DNA of 64,000 nucleotides from Providencia alcalifaciens (GCF_020271745.1 NZ_CP084296.1:3038001-3102000), one strand, 5' to 3'; positions 1-10,460 are shown, numbered from the stretch's first letter. The notes: generated by a model not told the origin, from the sequence alone. A program made the numbers and translations.

Positions 1-39
1 GTTATATTGCACTCCATCTTTTTTATGGGGTAAGGGCGA

Positions 40-1473
40 TTAGATTAAGCCCATATTGATAAGAATTTCCCACCAACCTAAACCAATAGTCATGTGAACT
101 AATAAGCTGAGGAACGCGATAATCCCACCAATGATCCACCAAGAACGAATATCGTTATAGCCTGCACCGAAGACGATTGGCGCAGCCGCGCCTCCGTAAT
201 GGGTTAAGCTGCCGCCGTAAGCGTTAGAGAACAGCAGACCCAGCGCTAACAGCATCGGCGGTGCGCCTGCAACCATACCAACGGTGGCAAAAACAGGAAC
301 CATCGCCGCTACATAGGCACCACCAGAGGCGAACAGGTAACGAATCGCGACACTGATAAACATGATGACAAAGAACGCTAACATCGCTTGGTCACCGAAG
401 GAGAGGTGTTCGCTCATCACATCGGCTAACCATTTGAAGAAGCCTGCTTTGGTGAGCACGCCGGACATCCCGATAATACCACCGTACCAAATCAGGGTGT
501 TCCAGCCACCTTTGTTCTTCAACACATCATCCCAAGTCACGACACCGAGGATCAGCGTTAATGCCATCACGGCAATGGCGACGCTTGAGGCGCTCACACC
601 GATTTTATCTGCAAATATCCAGCCGGATAACGCCAGCACAAAGATAATGCTGAGCAGTTTTTCACGCATGGTCATTGGACCTAAATCCGCTAAACCTTTC
701 GCTGCAATTTCTTTGTTATTCACCTTTTTCAATTCAGGTGGATACAGTTTGTAGATAATCAGCGGAGTGAGGATCAACATGATCAAGCCGGGAACCGCAG
801 CGGCTAATGCCCAGCCCCCCCAACTTAAATGGATGCCCATAATGTCGGTCATCATCGCTAATGCCAGCGCATTTGGTGCCATCGCCGTTAAAAACATATA
901 GCTGGTGGTTTTGGTCACCATATACACGTTCACTAGCAAATAGTGACCTGCTTTACGGGGGCTTTTTTCAGGATCAGAACCTAATGCAACTGCCACACTG
1001 TTGATGATAGGGAAGACAATCCCGCCAGCACGCGCGGTATTAGAAGGCGTTGCTGGGGCGATAATCAAGTCAAGGATAGCGGTGACATAGCCGAGCCCGA
1101 GCGTTGTTCCACCTAGTTTCCCAATCAGAATATAAGAGAGACGTTTACCCAAACCAGTGATGACGAACGCAGCACTCAAGGTGAACGCGGCGAATACCAG
1201 CCATGTTGTTCCTGAAGAGTAGCCACTGAGCACTTCGCCAGCTTTCACATCTTTGGTTCCTGTGACACCGATAATGACCGCACTAGCAGCGATGGTTGCT
1301 AACAAGATCACTGGCTCGGAGTAAGGTTTTAATACTAGCCCCACAATAGCGGCAAGGTACAAACCAAATAACAGCCATGCAATACTCGGTAGCCCGGTGG
1401 GCGTCGGTATTAAGGCTATGATTATCGGAATGGCTATTAAAATTAATAGCTTCCATATTTTATCTTTTTGCAT
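40..1473 (-). CDS. citT: Citrate/succinate-type antiporter CitT
   Basis: A 477-residue inner-membrane transporter of the DASS (CitT/TtdT) family. It is expected to exchange external citrate for the succinate made during citrate fermentation. The protein is almost entirely hydrophobic with about a dozen membrane segments and has the family-typical APATPSNTARAGG stretch near residue 140. The start is preceded by an AAGGA ribosome site. It is the last gene of the citrate operon in this window, 271 bases after citG. The link to citrate rather than a related dicarboxylate rests on the cit neighbours. Confidence 0.9.
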   Translation of the reverse strand: MQKDKIWKLLILIAIPIIIALIPTPTGLPSIAWLLFGLYLAAIVGLVLKPYSEPVILLATIAASAVIIGVTGTKDVKAGEVLSGYSSGTTWLVFAAFTLSAAFVITGLGKRLSYILIGKLGGTTLGLGYVTAILDLIIAPATPSNTARAGGIVFPIINSVAVALGSDPEKSPRKAGHYLLVNVYMVTKTTSYMFLTAMAPNALALAMMTDIMGIHLSWGGWALAAAVPGLIMLILTPLIIYKLYPPELKKVNNKEIAAKGLADLGPMTMREKLLSIIFVLALSGWIFADKIGVSASSVAIAVMALTLILGVVTWDDVLKNKGGWNTLIWYGGIIGMSGVLTKAGFFKWLADVMSEHLSFGDQAMLAFFVIMFISVAIRYLFASGGAYVAAMVPVFATVGMVAGAPPMLLALGLLFSNAYGGSLTHYGGAAAPIVFGAGYNDIRSWWIIGGIIAFLSLLVHMTIGLGWWEILINMGLI

Positions 1474-1744
1474 AGGCTAATCCTTCAAGAATATAAAACT
1501 TTAAATTTTTTAAATCACATAAAACGAATATCTAAAATGTGTGGAAACCTATTTCTGGATATAGCGGTATCTTGAATAGTGTTATTTTTTTAATAAAACT
1601 ATTGGTTAACGCTTATTAACAGAAATATTATTAATGATTGAAAAGCAAAGTCGGTTTTTATTTAAAAAATTATTTTCTCTGGTTTTAATTAATCAATTTT
1701 GTGATTTTTATTCCTTTGTTAATTAACATTTAAGTTATTTTTAT

Positions 1745-2653
1745 TTATGAAGCTAAATAAGCATTCGTAGGTAATCGCGCAAAAAACCACGTGAGAATTA
1801 ATAAATCTGCGCTGCCTCCGGGGCTTAAATTCTTTTCAATACACTGCAAGTCAAATTGTTGAACTTTGCTTAAATCCTGTTCGTCTTGAATCCCTTGCTG
1901 TAATAGGCTGTTTGCTTGCTGTTTTACCCACTGAAGCCCCGTTATGCCACCGCGATTGGCGATGTTGGTATCGTCATTGAGGCTCATCAGCAAAATTAGC
2001 GTATCGAGTAGGGCGATATCGGCCTGTTTACCATCAGCCAGCTGTTTCAAGTAGTGGGGCAGTGCATGGGCAATCACCAATTGATAACCGTGCTCCGCTT
2101 CCCCTCGGGCGCCAGTGAATCCATACTCTTGGAATAAACGTTGCCCTGCTGTTGGATGTTCTGCGGGCTGTTGCAATTCTGTGGTTAATCCTTGGCACAT
2201 ATCAGAAACAACTTGGCTGATTGCGTTGGGCGTAACTCGTTGCTGTAGCCCTAATAAACGCCCCACCGCAGTGAGCACTAAACCTAATGAAAAAACTGAA
2301 CCTTTGTGGGTATTCACCCCTTGAGTCGCGCGAAACATTGCTTTTTCACAAGCGATACCGATACCACGAATTTGACTAAGTAACTGATTAATAGGTAATT
2401 GATAATATTGATAACCCGCTTGCAAAAAGTGTGGAAAGAATTTTGCAATCGCATTGGCACTTAAATGAAAATCGGTCAGCGCCATATCTTTATGGGCACC
2501 AGTGTTACATTTATCCACTAAACCCGGTTTAGGGGTTAAATTCACTTCAGCAAGCATCGCTTGCCAAGCCAGTTGGCTGTAGTGATTCACCACATCATCA
2601 TTTAACGTGTTTTGTTGAACGATAGCTTGCTGATCAATTCGTTGCTGAAACAT
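1745..2653 (-). CDS. citG: Triphosphoribosyl-dephospho-CoA synthase CitG
   Basis: A 302-residue enzyme that makes 2'-(5''-triphosphoribosyl)-3'-dephospho-CoA, the precursor of the citrate lyase prosthetic group, from ATP and dephospho-CoA. Visible family signatures include the N-terminal [10 protein letters not shown] stretch, [10 protein letters not shown], and the C-terminal [16 protein letters not shown]. The start has a GAGGAG ribosome site and lies inside the end of citX (20-base overlap), which implies translational coupling. CitG and CitX are separate here, unlike the CitXG fusion of some relatives. Confidence 0.93.
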   Translation of the reverse strand: MFQQRIDQQAIVQQNTLNDDVVNHYSQLAWQAMLAEVNLTPKPGLVDKCNTGAHKDMALTDFHLSANAIAKFFPHFLQAGYQYYQLPINQLLSQIRGIGIACEKAMFRATQGVNTHKGSVFSLGLVLTAVGRLLGLQQRVTPNAISQVVSDMCQGLTTELQQPAEHPTAGQRLFQEYGFTGARGEAEHGYQLVIAHALPHYLKQLADGKQADIALLDTLILLMSLNDDTNIANRGGITGLQWVKQQANSLLQQGIQDEQDLSKVQQFDLQCIEKNLSPGGSADLLILTWFFARLPTNAYLAS

Positions 2654-3179
2654 ACGCTAACTCCTCGATACGACGCAAAATTTCTTCAAGGGAATGGCTG
2701 CGTTGGCGCGCGCACACCTTGGCTTCATTGTCACAAATCAAGCAGCGCCTGGTCGGTAAATTGAATTGGCTGCGAGAATATAAAACGCCATTTGCATCAA
2801 AAACATCAAAGTCCCAAAGTCGACCAACGGGGGATAATTCTTCTGCTTCCATTAAGGCTTTTTTGACCTCAAGGGCATCGGCATTGACGGCAACTAAACA
2901 CTCCGGTCCGGTAACGAAAGGGAATGATTGTTGTGATAAAAGTACCCACTGCCTGCATGAAGCAACTTGCTTAAGCGCATTTAAGCCTTGATTAAAAATG
3001 TCTCTGACCAGTTGATTGTCTTTAACCGGTCCCGGAAAAACGACAGTAAATGAAATCAAGGTTACCTGATGGAGACCAATCCACTCTTGCTGACGAGCCT
3101 GACGGGCATCACGGCTCGCCAGCAAGTCAGGTAAGGAAATATCAAGTTGCTCTTGGGTATCAGGCAGTGGGTAAAACAT
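2634..3179 (-). CDS. citX: Apo-citrate lyase phosphoribosyl-dephospho-CoA transferase CitX
   Basis: A 181-residue transferase that attaches the phosphoribosyl-dephospho-CoA group to the acyl carrier subunit CitD. The pattern GPVKDN near residue 50, [10 protein letters not shown] near residue 120 and the cysteine pair in RRCLICD near residue 145 are typical of CitX. An AAGGAG ribosome site precedes the start, four bases after the citF stop. It overlaps citG downstream. CitX works directly after CitG in cofactor maturation, matching the gene order. Confidence 0.93.
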   Translation of the reverse strand: MFYPLPDTQEQLDISLPDLLASRDARQARQQEWIGLHQVTLISFTVVFPGPVKDNQLVRDIFNQGLNALKQVASCRQWVLLSQQSFPFVTGPECLVAVNADALEVKKALMEAEELSPVGRLWDFDVFDANGVLYSRSQFNLPTRRCLICDNEAKVCARQRSHSLEEILRRIEELAYVSATN

Positions 3180-3182
3180 GTT

Positions 3183-4709
3183 CTACTCCTTCACTTGATG
3201 GACAACATCAATCACGGAACCGTCACGGTAACGCACCACAGCCACCACTTTATCGGTAAATTCGATAGGGTTTGGTGTGCCTGTTAATAATTGGGCGCGT
3301 TCACGTAACCATTGAATAGAAACGGTTTTGATGCCTTGGTTTTCCAGCTGTTGCTTTAGCTCAGGGCGTGCTGGATTAACGGCAATACCATGATCGGTCA
3401 CTAAAATATCGACGCTAGAACCCGGTGTAACGCAAGTCAGCACATCGTCCACCAACGTTGGGATACGGCCGCGCACTAACGGCGCGACGATGATAGACAG
3501 TTTCGCCGCCACTGCTGTATCACTGTGCCCACCGGATGCACCACGAATAACCCCATCGGAGCCGGTTAACACATTGACATTAAAGCGAGTATCAATCTCT
3601 AAAGCACTGAGTACCACCACATCGAGCATGTCCACTGAGGCGCCTTTGGAATCAAAGCAAGCATATTGGTTGGCACTGATTTCAATGTGATTTGGGTTAC
3701 GCGCGAGAGACTCGGCAGCAGCGCGGTCAAAGCTTTGCACATCGAGTAATTTTTTAATTAAGCCTTTTTCGTGGAGATCAACGATGGTAGAGGTGATCCC
3801 ACCTAATGCGAAGCCTGCATGGATATTATGACGGCGCATTTTATCTTCGAGGAAGCGAGTGACTGCCAGTGAAGCTCCGCCAGTACCGGTTTGCAGTGAA
3901 AATCCTTCTTTGAAGAATCCTGATTTTTCAATCACATCCGCGGCGGTACGCGCGATCAATAACTCACGTGGGTTGGAGGTCATGCGAGTGGCATCGGCAC
4001 CAATTTTGTCGGCATCCCCCACACGTTTGACTTTGACAATATAGTCCACTTCATCTTGCTTAATGCTGGATGGGTTATGTGGGTAAGGCAGAAATTCTTC
4101 GGTCAACATGACCACTTTTTTGGCATTTTCCGCGTCGATTTTGGCATAACCCAGTGAGCCACAGCTCGCATTACCTGTGTATCCGTTCGCATTACCGTAT
4201 TCGTCGCAAGACGGAACACCGATAAAGGCCACGTCAATTTTTAATTCACCGCTATGGACAAGGTTGGCTCGTCCGCCATGGGAGTGAACTTGCACAGGTT
4301 CCGCTAATTCACCACGAGAAATGGCTTCGGCTAATGGTCCACGTAACCCAGAGGTGTAAATCTTGGTGACGACCCCATGGCGTATATGTTCAACCAGTGG
4401 CGAGTGGCACGCGCTGAGTGAGCTGGATGCCAAGGTGAGGTTGCGAAAGCCCATTTCGGCAATCACTTGCATCACCATGTTGATGGTTAAGTCACCGCCA
4501 CGAAAAGCGTGGTGGAAAGAGATGGTCATGCCATCTTTTAATCCTGAACGGCGAATAGCCACTTGCAGGTCATCACACAGTTTGCGGTTGCGTGGTTTTT
4601 GAACTTGCTGTTGAACTTTGCCGATATCTTTGAATTCACGCAGTAATTCATCGTCTTTAGGTGCTAAGTAGGCTGATACGCGAGCCTGACGCAATGTATT
4701 GGTTGTCAT
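3183..4709 (-). CDS. citF: Citrate lyase alpha subunit CitF (citrate:acetyl-ACP transferase)
   Basis: The alpha subunit of citrate lyase swaps the acetyl group on CitD for citrate, giving citryl-ACP. The protein is about 508 residues, normal for the family, with the conserved FHHAFRGGD, HSHGGRANLVHSGE and CVTPGSSVDILVTDHG stretches. I chose the ATG at 4709, with a GAGGC ribosome site about 10 bases upstream. An in-frame ATG at 4724 would overlap the citE stop. It lies between citE and citX with almost no spacing. Confidence 0.93.
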   Translation of the reverse strand: MTTNTLRQARVSAYLAPKDDELLREFKDIGKVQQQVQKPRNRKLCDDLQVAIRRSGLKDGMTISFHHAFRGGDLTINMVMQVIAEMGFRNLTLASSSLSACHSPLVEHIRHGVVTKIYTSGLRGPLAEAISRGELAEPVQVHSHGGRANLVHSGELKIDVAFIGVPSCDEYGNANGYTGNASCGSLGYAKIDAENAKKVVMLTEEFLPYPHNPSSIKQDEVDYIVKVKRVGDADKIGADATRMTSNPRELLIARTAADVIEKSGFFKEGFSLQTGTGGASLAVTRFLEDKMRRHNIHAGFALGGITSTIVDLHEKGLIKKLLDVQSFDRAAAESLARNPNHIEISANQYACFDSKGASVDMLDVVVLSALEIDTRFNVNVLTGSDGVIRGASGGHSDTAVAAKLSIIVAPLVRGRIPTLVDDVLTCVTPGSSVDILVTDHGIAVNPARPELKQQLENQGIKTVSIQWLRERAQLLTGTPNPIEFTDKVVAVVRYRDGSVIDVVHQVKE

Positions 4710-4720
4710 AATGTTCTGCC

Positions 4721-5617
4721 TCACTCTTCCCGAATGCCTGATAATGCCGCGCGCGATAACACCAAGCGGGCTCTTTCGATTACAGGGCTGTCTACCATTT
4801 TGCCGTTGAGGGACACGACACCTTTTCCTTCTCGCTCTGCGGCATCAGCGGCATCCACGACGCGCTGCGCATGGTCGACTTCTTTTTGGGTTGGGGCATA
4901 TAAGTTATGCAGTAACTCAATTTGTCTTGGGTTAATTAATGATTTGCCATCAAAACCAAGCTGCTTAATGAGTGCGGCTTCTTTGAGGAAGCCTTCTTCA
5001 TTGTTGGCGTCAGAATAGACGGTATCAAAGGCTTGAATACCGGCAGAACGTGCAGCTTGTAAAATGGCGCACCGAGCATAGAGGAGTTCAATGCCGTCTG
5101 GAGACCGCTCGGTGCGCAAATTGCGGACATAGTCCTCGGCACCTAATGCGATGCCTATTAATCTTGGTGAAGCGTGAGCAATATTCACCACTTGGGTGAT
5201 CCCCATCGGGGATTCGATAGCCGCGAGTAACCCAGTGCTGCCTTCTTCGCGCCCACAGCTTTTTTCAATGCGTAGAATTTCGCTTTCAATATCAATAATA
5301 TCTTGTGCGGTATCGGTTTTCGGTAAGCGGACAATATCAGCACCACCGCGAACGACGGCTTCGAGGTCAGCAACCCCATAAGCAGAATCGAGGGCGTTAA
5401 CGCGCACGATGGTTTCAATATCTTGATATAACGGGTGTTGCAGTGCGTGGTATACCAAGCGACGTGCTGTGTCTTTTTCTCGAATGGTGACGGAGTCTTC
5501 GAGGTCAAACATCAGGGCATCGGCTTTATAAATAAAGGAGTTACTGAGCATCGCGGCGTTGGAACCCGGGACGAACAGCATACTTCTGCGAGTGCGGTTT
5601 TTTCTTTCCGGTGTCAT
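4721..5617 (-). CDS. citE: Citrate lyase beta subunit CitE (citryl-ACP lyase)
   Basis: A 298-residue TIM-barrel lyase that cleaves citryl-ACP to oxaloacetate and acetyl-ACP. The N-terminal [11 protein letters not shown] and [10 protein letters not shown] motifs (magnesium and substrate site), the middle [10 protein letters not shown] and IALGAEDYV, and [12 protein letters not shown] toward the C terminus are classic CitE. Its start codon overlaps the citD stop by one base (TAATG), with a GGGAGAA ribosome site inside citD. Confidence 0.95.
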   Translation of the reverse strand: MTPERKNRTRRSMLFVPGSNAAMLSNSFIYKADALMFDLEDSVTIREKDTARRLVYHALQHPLYQDIETIVRVNALDSAYGVADLEAVVRGGADIVRLPKTDTAQDIIDIESEILRIEKSCGREEGSTGLLAAIESPMGITQVVNIAHASPRLIGIALGAEDYVRNLRTERSPDGIELLYARCAILQAARSAGIQAFDTVYSDANNEEGFLKEAALIKQLGFDGKSLINPRQIELLHNLYAPTQKEVDHAQRVVDAADAAEREGKGVVSLNGKMVDSPVIERARLVLSRAALSGIREE

Positions 5618-5913
5618 TATTTATTCTCCCATGGCAGAGCATCGAGATCACAGGCACGAGCCAGTAAGGCCTCAAGGCGAGCACGTAATACGCACTCCAA
5701 TGCACCTTTGTCATCCACCACAATTTCAGCGCCTTGAATATCGTATTTTTCAATCATTTCAAGCACGATGGCATTGATGGCATCACCAAATTGTTTTTCA
5801 ACACTGCTGGTGATCTGCAATGAGACCTCGAGAGTGTCTTCAAGAGGTTCGATTCGTACCATGACATCACTGGATTCGAGTGTGCCGGCAACCGCTGCGT
5901 GTAGTATCTTCAT
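5617..5913 (-). CDS. citD: Citrate lyase acyl carrier protein CitD
   Basis: The 98-residue gamma subunit carries the phosphoribosyl-dephospho-CoA arm that holds the acetyl or citryl group. The modification serine is in [11 protein letters not shown] (Ser14 by family alignment), and length and sequence match known CitD. It sits 18 bases after citC and overlaps citE by one base. The charged [15 protein letters not shown] helix is also conserved. Confidence 0.95.
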   Translation of the reverse strand: MKILHAAVAGTLESSDVMVRIEPLEDTLEVSLQITSSVEKQFGDAINAIVLEMIEKYDIQGAEIVVDDKGALECVLRARLEALLARACDLDALPWENK

Positions 5914-5931
5914 ATTTCACCTATAACTAAT

Positions 5932-6984
5932 TCAAGCTTGTAGTGCGGGGGTAGGCGACGGTGTCTGGGCTGCTAGCATCTCTTGTAAATAGTGATACGT
6001 GGCAGGGGGCACAATCGGCTTGATCGCCGCAAGATCTTTTTTTGCGAGCAGTTTTCGAACTTGCGAGGCGGAAACCGCCGTGCCGTCGATCACTGTCCGC
6101 GGGAATTCGACCAGTTCAATGGGGGGGAATGGCATTTCGTCGGTTTCCAGCCAGTAGCGCATGTCTTGGTTATATTGGTTAGTGACTTGGCAAAATGGCT
6201 CTGAGCCGACGAAACGATGGGTAATTCCCAGCGCCGGAGCAATATATTGGCGAAAAATCTTAATATCGATTTCTGTATAACAGTTGTTGGCTACAGTAAT
6301 ATCTTTAATAAAATAACAAGGGAATGTAGCCCGTGAAATAATGTATTCTGAACCTTTATGAATAGTGAGGTTATTAATTCCCTTTGTGCCTTCTTCAATT
6401 AATTTCAGGCGAACTTTATATGGAAAACGGGAAGTATCTTCTTTGACAACAAATAAATGTAGCCAATCACAGTTCTTTGAAGCTTGTTCAATTAAGTAGC
6501 GATGCCCCAATGTGAATGGATTGGCATTCATCACGATAGCACCAATTTTTTTCCCAGCTTTATACTGAGATTTTAAACTTTTAATATAGCGATTTAAATA
6601 ACAGCAGCTATTTTCCATTAAAACCATTACATTGGGCACAGTAGCAATAGTATGAAATCCGCATTGATGAAACAGATCTTCATTTTGGTATTTGGTATAA
6701 ATAAATAGGTGCGTGGTATTATTTTCATAAGCGAGGTTCACCAATTCAGTCGCTAATTTTAAGGCCAAACCTTCACCACGAACTTCATCGCTAATAGCAA
6801 CGCATTTAATGACATTCTTAGCGAGACCACCACAAGCAATTAATTTTTCGTTACGTGTGATCGTAATAAAGATGTCAACGCTAGCATCAATGTCTAAGTC
6901 ATTTTCTTTCAAAAATTGAGTGATATCATTGAGTTTTCTGTTCTCATGACGTTTTACTTGGTTAAACGTTATGCTGTCGAACAT
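5932..6984 (-). CDS. citC: Citrate lyase ligase CitC
   Basis: CitC acetylates the thiol of the citrate lyase prosthetic group using acetate and ATP, which activates the lyase. Residues 1-130 form a GNAT-like domain (VRGEGLALKLATELVNLAYE). From about residue 145 there is a nucleotidylyltransferase domain with the IVMNANPFTLGHRYLIEQA motif. About 350 residues, normal for the family. I prefer the ATG at 6984 (AGGA ribosome site); an in-frame ATG at 6999 is an alternative. First gene of the operon, divergent from citA. Confidence 0.93.
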   Translation of the reverse strand: MFDSITFNQVKRHENRKLNDITQFLKENDLDIDASVDIFITITRNEKLIACGGLAKNVIKCVAISDEVRGEGLALKLATELVNLAYENNTTHLFIYTKYQNEDLFHQCGFHTIATVPNVMVLMENSCCYLNRYIKSLKSQYKAGKKIGAIVMNANPFTLGHRYLIEQASKNCDWLHLFVVKEDTSRFPYKVRLKLIEEGTKGINNLTIHKGSEYIISRATFPCYFIKDITVANNCYTEIDIKIFRQYIAPALGITHRFVGSEPFCQVTNQYNQDMRYWLETDEMPFPPIELVEFPRTVIDGTAVSASQVRKLLAKKDLAAIKPIVPPATYHYLQEMLAAQTPSPTPALQA

Positions 6985-6999
6985 AATGGTATCCTGCAT

Positions 7000-7356
7000 C
7001 TCATTTAGAGATGTATTAAAAATGTTGCTAATGTTAAAGTTAATTAAATAAATATTTTTGGCTTACCGTTAATTACCTAAGTTCTCAATTTTTATTTAAT
7101 TACCCTTTTCAATATTTATATTAAATACCCTGCATATAATATATTTGACCTATTTCATGTTTCTAAAATGAGTTTGTATTTGTTTAATGGTTTTAATGTT
7201 TTTAATTAAGAGTTATGAACTTTACTCAGTGGTTTTAATGTGTTTAATTAATAATATGTGCATTACTAAGCGGACTACGTTATCTTTTATCTTCATTATT
7301 GGTATTTTAGTGTGTAACAATAATTTCACTTTTTTAGCGAGTTATAGAGAGACGAA
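7000..7356. promoter_or_regulatory. Divergent citC/citA control region
   Basis: A 357-base, very AT-rich region between the divergent citC and citA genes. In related bacteria the response regulator CitB binds AT-rich sites here and activates the cit genes under anaerobic conditions with citrate. A 21-base sequence (7189-7209, core GGTTTTAATG then TTTAATTAA) is repeated at 7231-7251 with one mismatch. The 42-base centre-to-centre spacing is four helical turns, as expected for tandem activator sites. No promoter hexamers were assigned with confidence. Confidence 0.6.
7189..7251. repeat. Tandem 21-bp repeat, candidate CitB sites
   Basis: Two copies, 7189-7209 and 7231-7251, differing at one base and 42 bases apart. 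They lie within the citC/citA promoter region. The same-face spacing and the AT-rich core suggest a dimeric activator, CitB being the natural candidate. This is inferred from position, not shown. Confidence 0.55.
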
Positions 7357-8994
7357 ATGAAAACAGAGTTTTCACAGATCCCATTTAAAAAAGGGAATAT
7401 TTTTTCATTCTCTGGAAGAGTCTTTCTTCTATTGTTACTGGCTTCAGTATTATTGACGTTTGGTTTAGGAAAATATTTTACGGATACCACCGAAAACCGC
7501 ATGATGGCGAACATTCGCGTGCTCGCCATGAGCCAAGCCAAAATGATCGCTTCATTGGATGGCATCGTCAGTACTGTAAAAGATAAAGATATTCCTAAGT
7601 TAAAAGTTATTGCCGATAAGCTCAATCAAGATTCCAGTTATGACTATGTCGTTATTGGCGATGAACATTCTGTTCGTTTATATCATCCGAATAGCGAAAA
7701 GATTGGCTACCCAATGCAATGGAATAAACCGGGGGCGCTAGAAAATGGTGAAAGCTATTTTATTAAAGGCGAGGGCTCCATGGGGAATGCGGTACGTGCA
7801 AAAACGCCTATCTTTGATGAAAACGGCAAAGTCATTGGGGTTGTTTCTATCGGTTATTTCACCACCAAAATAGATACCTCGTTAGCTGAGGTATTTGTGC
7901 AAACGTCAGCAACATTTTTAGGGGTGTTGGTGATTTTGCTATTTCTATCTTGGGCATTTGCCCGCTTAATTCAACGGCAAATGCTTGGCATGGAACCTGA
8001 AGAAATAACCCAATTGGTTTTGGTGCAAAAAGGGATTTTTGATGCGGTGTTTGAAGGAATTATTGCCGTCGACCGTTATGGGAAAATTATCAATATCAAC
8101 CATAACGCCAGAAAAATGTTAGCGCTGAGTGAGTCAGCAAAACAGTTAATCGGTAAACCAATTTCTGATTACGTTTCTCCCGTAGGTTTTTTTACGAAAG
8201 AAATCACGAAAAACCATCATGATATAGTTTGCGAATTCAATGGGTTGAATGTGATAGCCAGCCGAGTTGCTATTATGGATGGTGAGTTGCTTGCGGGAGC
8301 GGTGATCAGCTTCCGTAGCCAAAATGATATTGAATCCTTAAATGCGCAGCTTTCTCAGGTTCGCCAATATGTGGATAATTTGCGCACATTGCGCCATGAA
8401 CATTTAAATTGGATCTCTACGTTAAGCGGCTTGTTGCAAATGAAAGAGTATGACCAAGCCTTAGCGTTAATTAAGGGTGAGTCGGAATCTCGGCAACAAT
8501 TAATAGATTCATTGCGTGAACAATTTGCAGATAAACAAGTGGCAGGGTTGTTATTTGGTAAATATCACCGTGCGAGAGAATTGGGATTGCAGCTTATTTT
8601 TGTGCCGGGTTGCCAACTCCGTGAATTACCTTGCTCATTAAATAGCACGGAATTATGTGCTGTATTAGGAAATTTATTAGATAATGCCTTCGAGGCCAGT
8701 TTAAAGAACGAAGCGGGTAATAAGCAGGTAGAATTGTATATCTCAGATGAAAATAATGAGATTGTGATTGAAGTTGCTGATCAAGGATGTGGTTTTCCTC
8801 TTGAGCTGCAAGATAAATGGTTTGAACGCGGAACAACAACAAAAACGGATGCTGTCGATGGGCATGGCATAGGGCTATTTTTGGTGGCCTCCTATGTTAA
8901 TCGATGTAATGGGGCGGTGATCATTGAAGATAATCAACCGTATGGTACTGTATTCTCTATTTTTATACCGAAAGTGTTGAATAGGCATTCTTAG
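7357..8994 (+). CDS. citA: Sensor histidine kinase CitA (3' end replaced by the element)
   Basis: A 545-residue citrate sensor kinase. Segments in order: membrane helix about 16-36, periplasmic PAS-type citrate domain about 40-178 (FDENGKVIGVVSIGYF), second helix about 180-200, cytoplasmic PAS about 215-325, dimerisation helix with the phospho-His in LRHEHLNWIS (near 347), and an ATPase domain with NLLDNAFEA, DQGCGFP and GHGIGLFLV. Its last residues (after FIPKV) and stop codon are supplied by the inserted element. The rebuilt uninserted gene would end FIPKVKTQNG and overlap citB. The catalytic part is intact, so the protein is probably functional. Confidence 0.92.
   Translation: MKTEFSQIPFKKGNIFSFSGRVFLLLLLASVLLTFGLGKYFTDTTENRMMANIRVLAMSQAKMIASLDGIVSTVKDKDIPKLKVIADKLNQDSSYDYVVIGDEHSVRLYHPNSEKIGYPMQWNKPGALENGESYFIKGEGSMGNAVRAKTPIFDENGKVIGVVSIGYFTTKIDTSLAEVFVQTSATFLGVLVILLFLSWAFARLIQRQMLGMEPEEITQLVLVQKGIFDAVFEGIIAVDRYGKIININHNARKMLALSESAKQLIGKPISDYVSPVGFFTKEITKNHHDIVCEFNGLNVIASRVAIMDGELLAGAVISFRSQNDIESLNAQLSQVRQYVDNLRTLRHEHLNWISTLSGLLQMKEYDQALALIKGESESRQQLIDSLREQFADKQVAGLLFGKYHRARELGLQLIFVPGCQLRELPCSLNSTELCAVLGNLLDNAFEASLKNEAGNKQVELYISDENNEIVIEVADQGCGFPLELQDKWFERGTTTKTDAVDGHGIGLFLVASYVNRCNGAVIIEDNQPYGTVFSIFIPKVLNRHS
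8962..8976 (+). repeat. attL core repeat
   Basis: TTTATACCGAAAGTG within the last codons of citA, identical to 28443-28457. The bases differ immediately outside on both sides (T before here, A before the right copy), so the identity block is exactly 15 bases. It encodes the end of FIPKV in citA. Confidence 0.85.
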
Positions 8995-9086
8995 CATATC
9001 AGAGTATATCAACTAACAATCTAACTCATTGATAATGATTAATAATGCAATTCACGGGCAATCAGAAGTAGTCACGTAATAGCCGT

Positions 9087-9114
9087 TTTTGCTTGTACCT
9101 GAGCTTGTACCTAA
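9087..9114 (+). repeat. Left 28-bp arm repeat, probable integrase arm site
   Basis: A 28-base sequence identical to 28358-28385 in the same orientation. It contains GCTTGTACCT twice, separated by GA. It sits about 110 bases inside the left core. Paired short direct repeats inside each end are the usual layout of arm-type sites bound by the N-terminal domain of P4-family integrases; that role is inferred. Confidence 0.7.
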
Positions 9115-9200
9115 AAACGACTAAAAAACATACAGTGTTTTAAGTTGTAGAAATTAATAGCTTTTTATAAAAGTTATCGATTGATTGGAAATTGCACAAA

Positions 9201-10460
9201 ATGCCAAACTTAAACGATAGACAAATTAAGGCTTGGATAAATTCTAATGAACGATTCGAAGGTAAAGCTGACGGAAACGGACTTTATCTTAGATATTCAA
9301 AGAATGATAAAAATCCAAGCTGGAGATTTAGATATAGTTTCAATAAAAAAGCCCGAATAGTCTCTATAGGGACATACCCCAATATCACCCTAATGAAAGC
9401 GCGTGAAATTGCTAGAGAGTTATCAGCAAAGGTTATTTTAGGTGTTGATGTTGCTGGAGATATAAAGCGACAAAAAGCCGAGGCGTTAGAGAGAATACAG
9501 CGCGAAGATAAAGCGGTTAAAGTGTTTGGGCTGATTGATGAGTTTTACGAGCGACAAATAAAGCCAAAAAGAAAAAAACATGAGGAATCTAAAAAGCTGA
9601 TAGATAAAAATATCACGGCTGTTATTGGTTCAATGAAAATTGAGGATGTGAAGCCAAAAGATGTTGATCTATTAATAAAGTCCATCGTGGATAGAGGCTC
9701 ACCATTTACCGCTGATGAATCGCTACGTTGGTTAAAGCGTATTTTTGATTATGCAGTTCGTAGACAGATGATAGATAGCAATCCAGCCTCGGCCTTTGGT
9801 ATTTCTGATGCTGGCGGAATGGAAAGTAAACGCGAACGATGGTTAACCCGTGATGAGCTGACATTATTCCTTTCAACGCTGAATAGTTCGACATTGCCAG
9901 AATCTAACAAAATAGCATTTAAAATAATTCTAGCTGTTGGCTTGCGTAAGATGGAATTATGCGAGGCTAAATGGTGCGAGATTGATTTAGATAATGCGGT
10001 ATGGCACTTCCCATCAGAGAGAAGCAAAACTGGTGACGCTATAGATATCCCTTTGAGTAAGCCTGTTATAGAGTGGTTTAATCAATTAAAGGTAATGGCT
10101 TGCGGTAGTAAATATGTATTACCTGCCAGAAGAACAGGCACAGGAAAAAATAAAACGATAAATAAGACAACGTTAAATAAGAACCTTGAAAGTATTCTTT
10201 CATCGTTGCCTGAGTCGTTTATTCAGTTCAGCATCCATGACCTACGAAGGACAATGCGAACTCATCTATCAGCATTAGGTGTTGAGCCACAGATAGCTGA
10301 AAGGTGCTTAAATCACAGGGTAAAAGGTATTGAAGGGGTGTATAACCGCCATGATTACTTTGATGAACGAAAAGCCGCATTATCACAATGGGCTGATTTG
10401 CTTACAGCATTAGAAAGCGGTTCTGACTATAATGTTGTACCAATGAGTAAGAAAGCATAA
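9201..10460 (+). CDS. int: P4-type tyrosine integrase
   Basis: A 419-residue site-specific recombinase. The N-terminal DUF4102-type arm-binding domain is visible (MPNLNDRQIKAW, then GLYLRYSK and VSIGTYPNITLMKAREIA). The C-terminal catalytic domain keeps the first Arg in GLRKMELCEAKW (near residue 249), the His-x-x-Arg of IHDLRRTMRTHL (near 346) and the nucleophilic Tyr of GVYNRHDY (near 380). An in-frame TTG at 9192 is possible, but the ATG at 9201 matches family N termini. Its place about 225 bases inside the left repeat, reading inward, fits the element's own integrase. Confidence 0.95.
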   Translation: MPNLNDRQIKAWINSNERFEGKADGNGLYLRYSKNDKNPSWRFRYSFNKKARIVSIGTYPNITLMKAREIARELSAKVILGVDVAGDIKRQKAEALERIQREDKAVKVFGLIDEFYERQIKPKRKKHEESKKLIDKNITAVIGSMKIEDVKPKDVDLLIKSIVDRGSPFTADESLRWLKRIFDYAVRRQMIDSNPASAFGISDAGGMESKRERWLTRDELTLFLSTLNSSTLPESNKIAFKIILAVGLRKMELCEAKWCEIDLDNAVWHFPSERSKTGDAIDIPLSKPVIEWFNQLKVMACGSKYVLPARRTGTGKNKTINKTTLNKNLESILSSLPESFIQFSIHDLRRTMRTHLSALGVEPQIAERCLNHRVKGIEGVYNRHDYFDERKAALSQWADLLTALESGSDYNVVPMSKKA

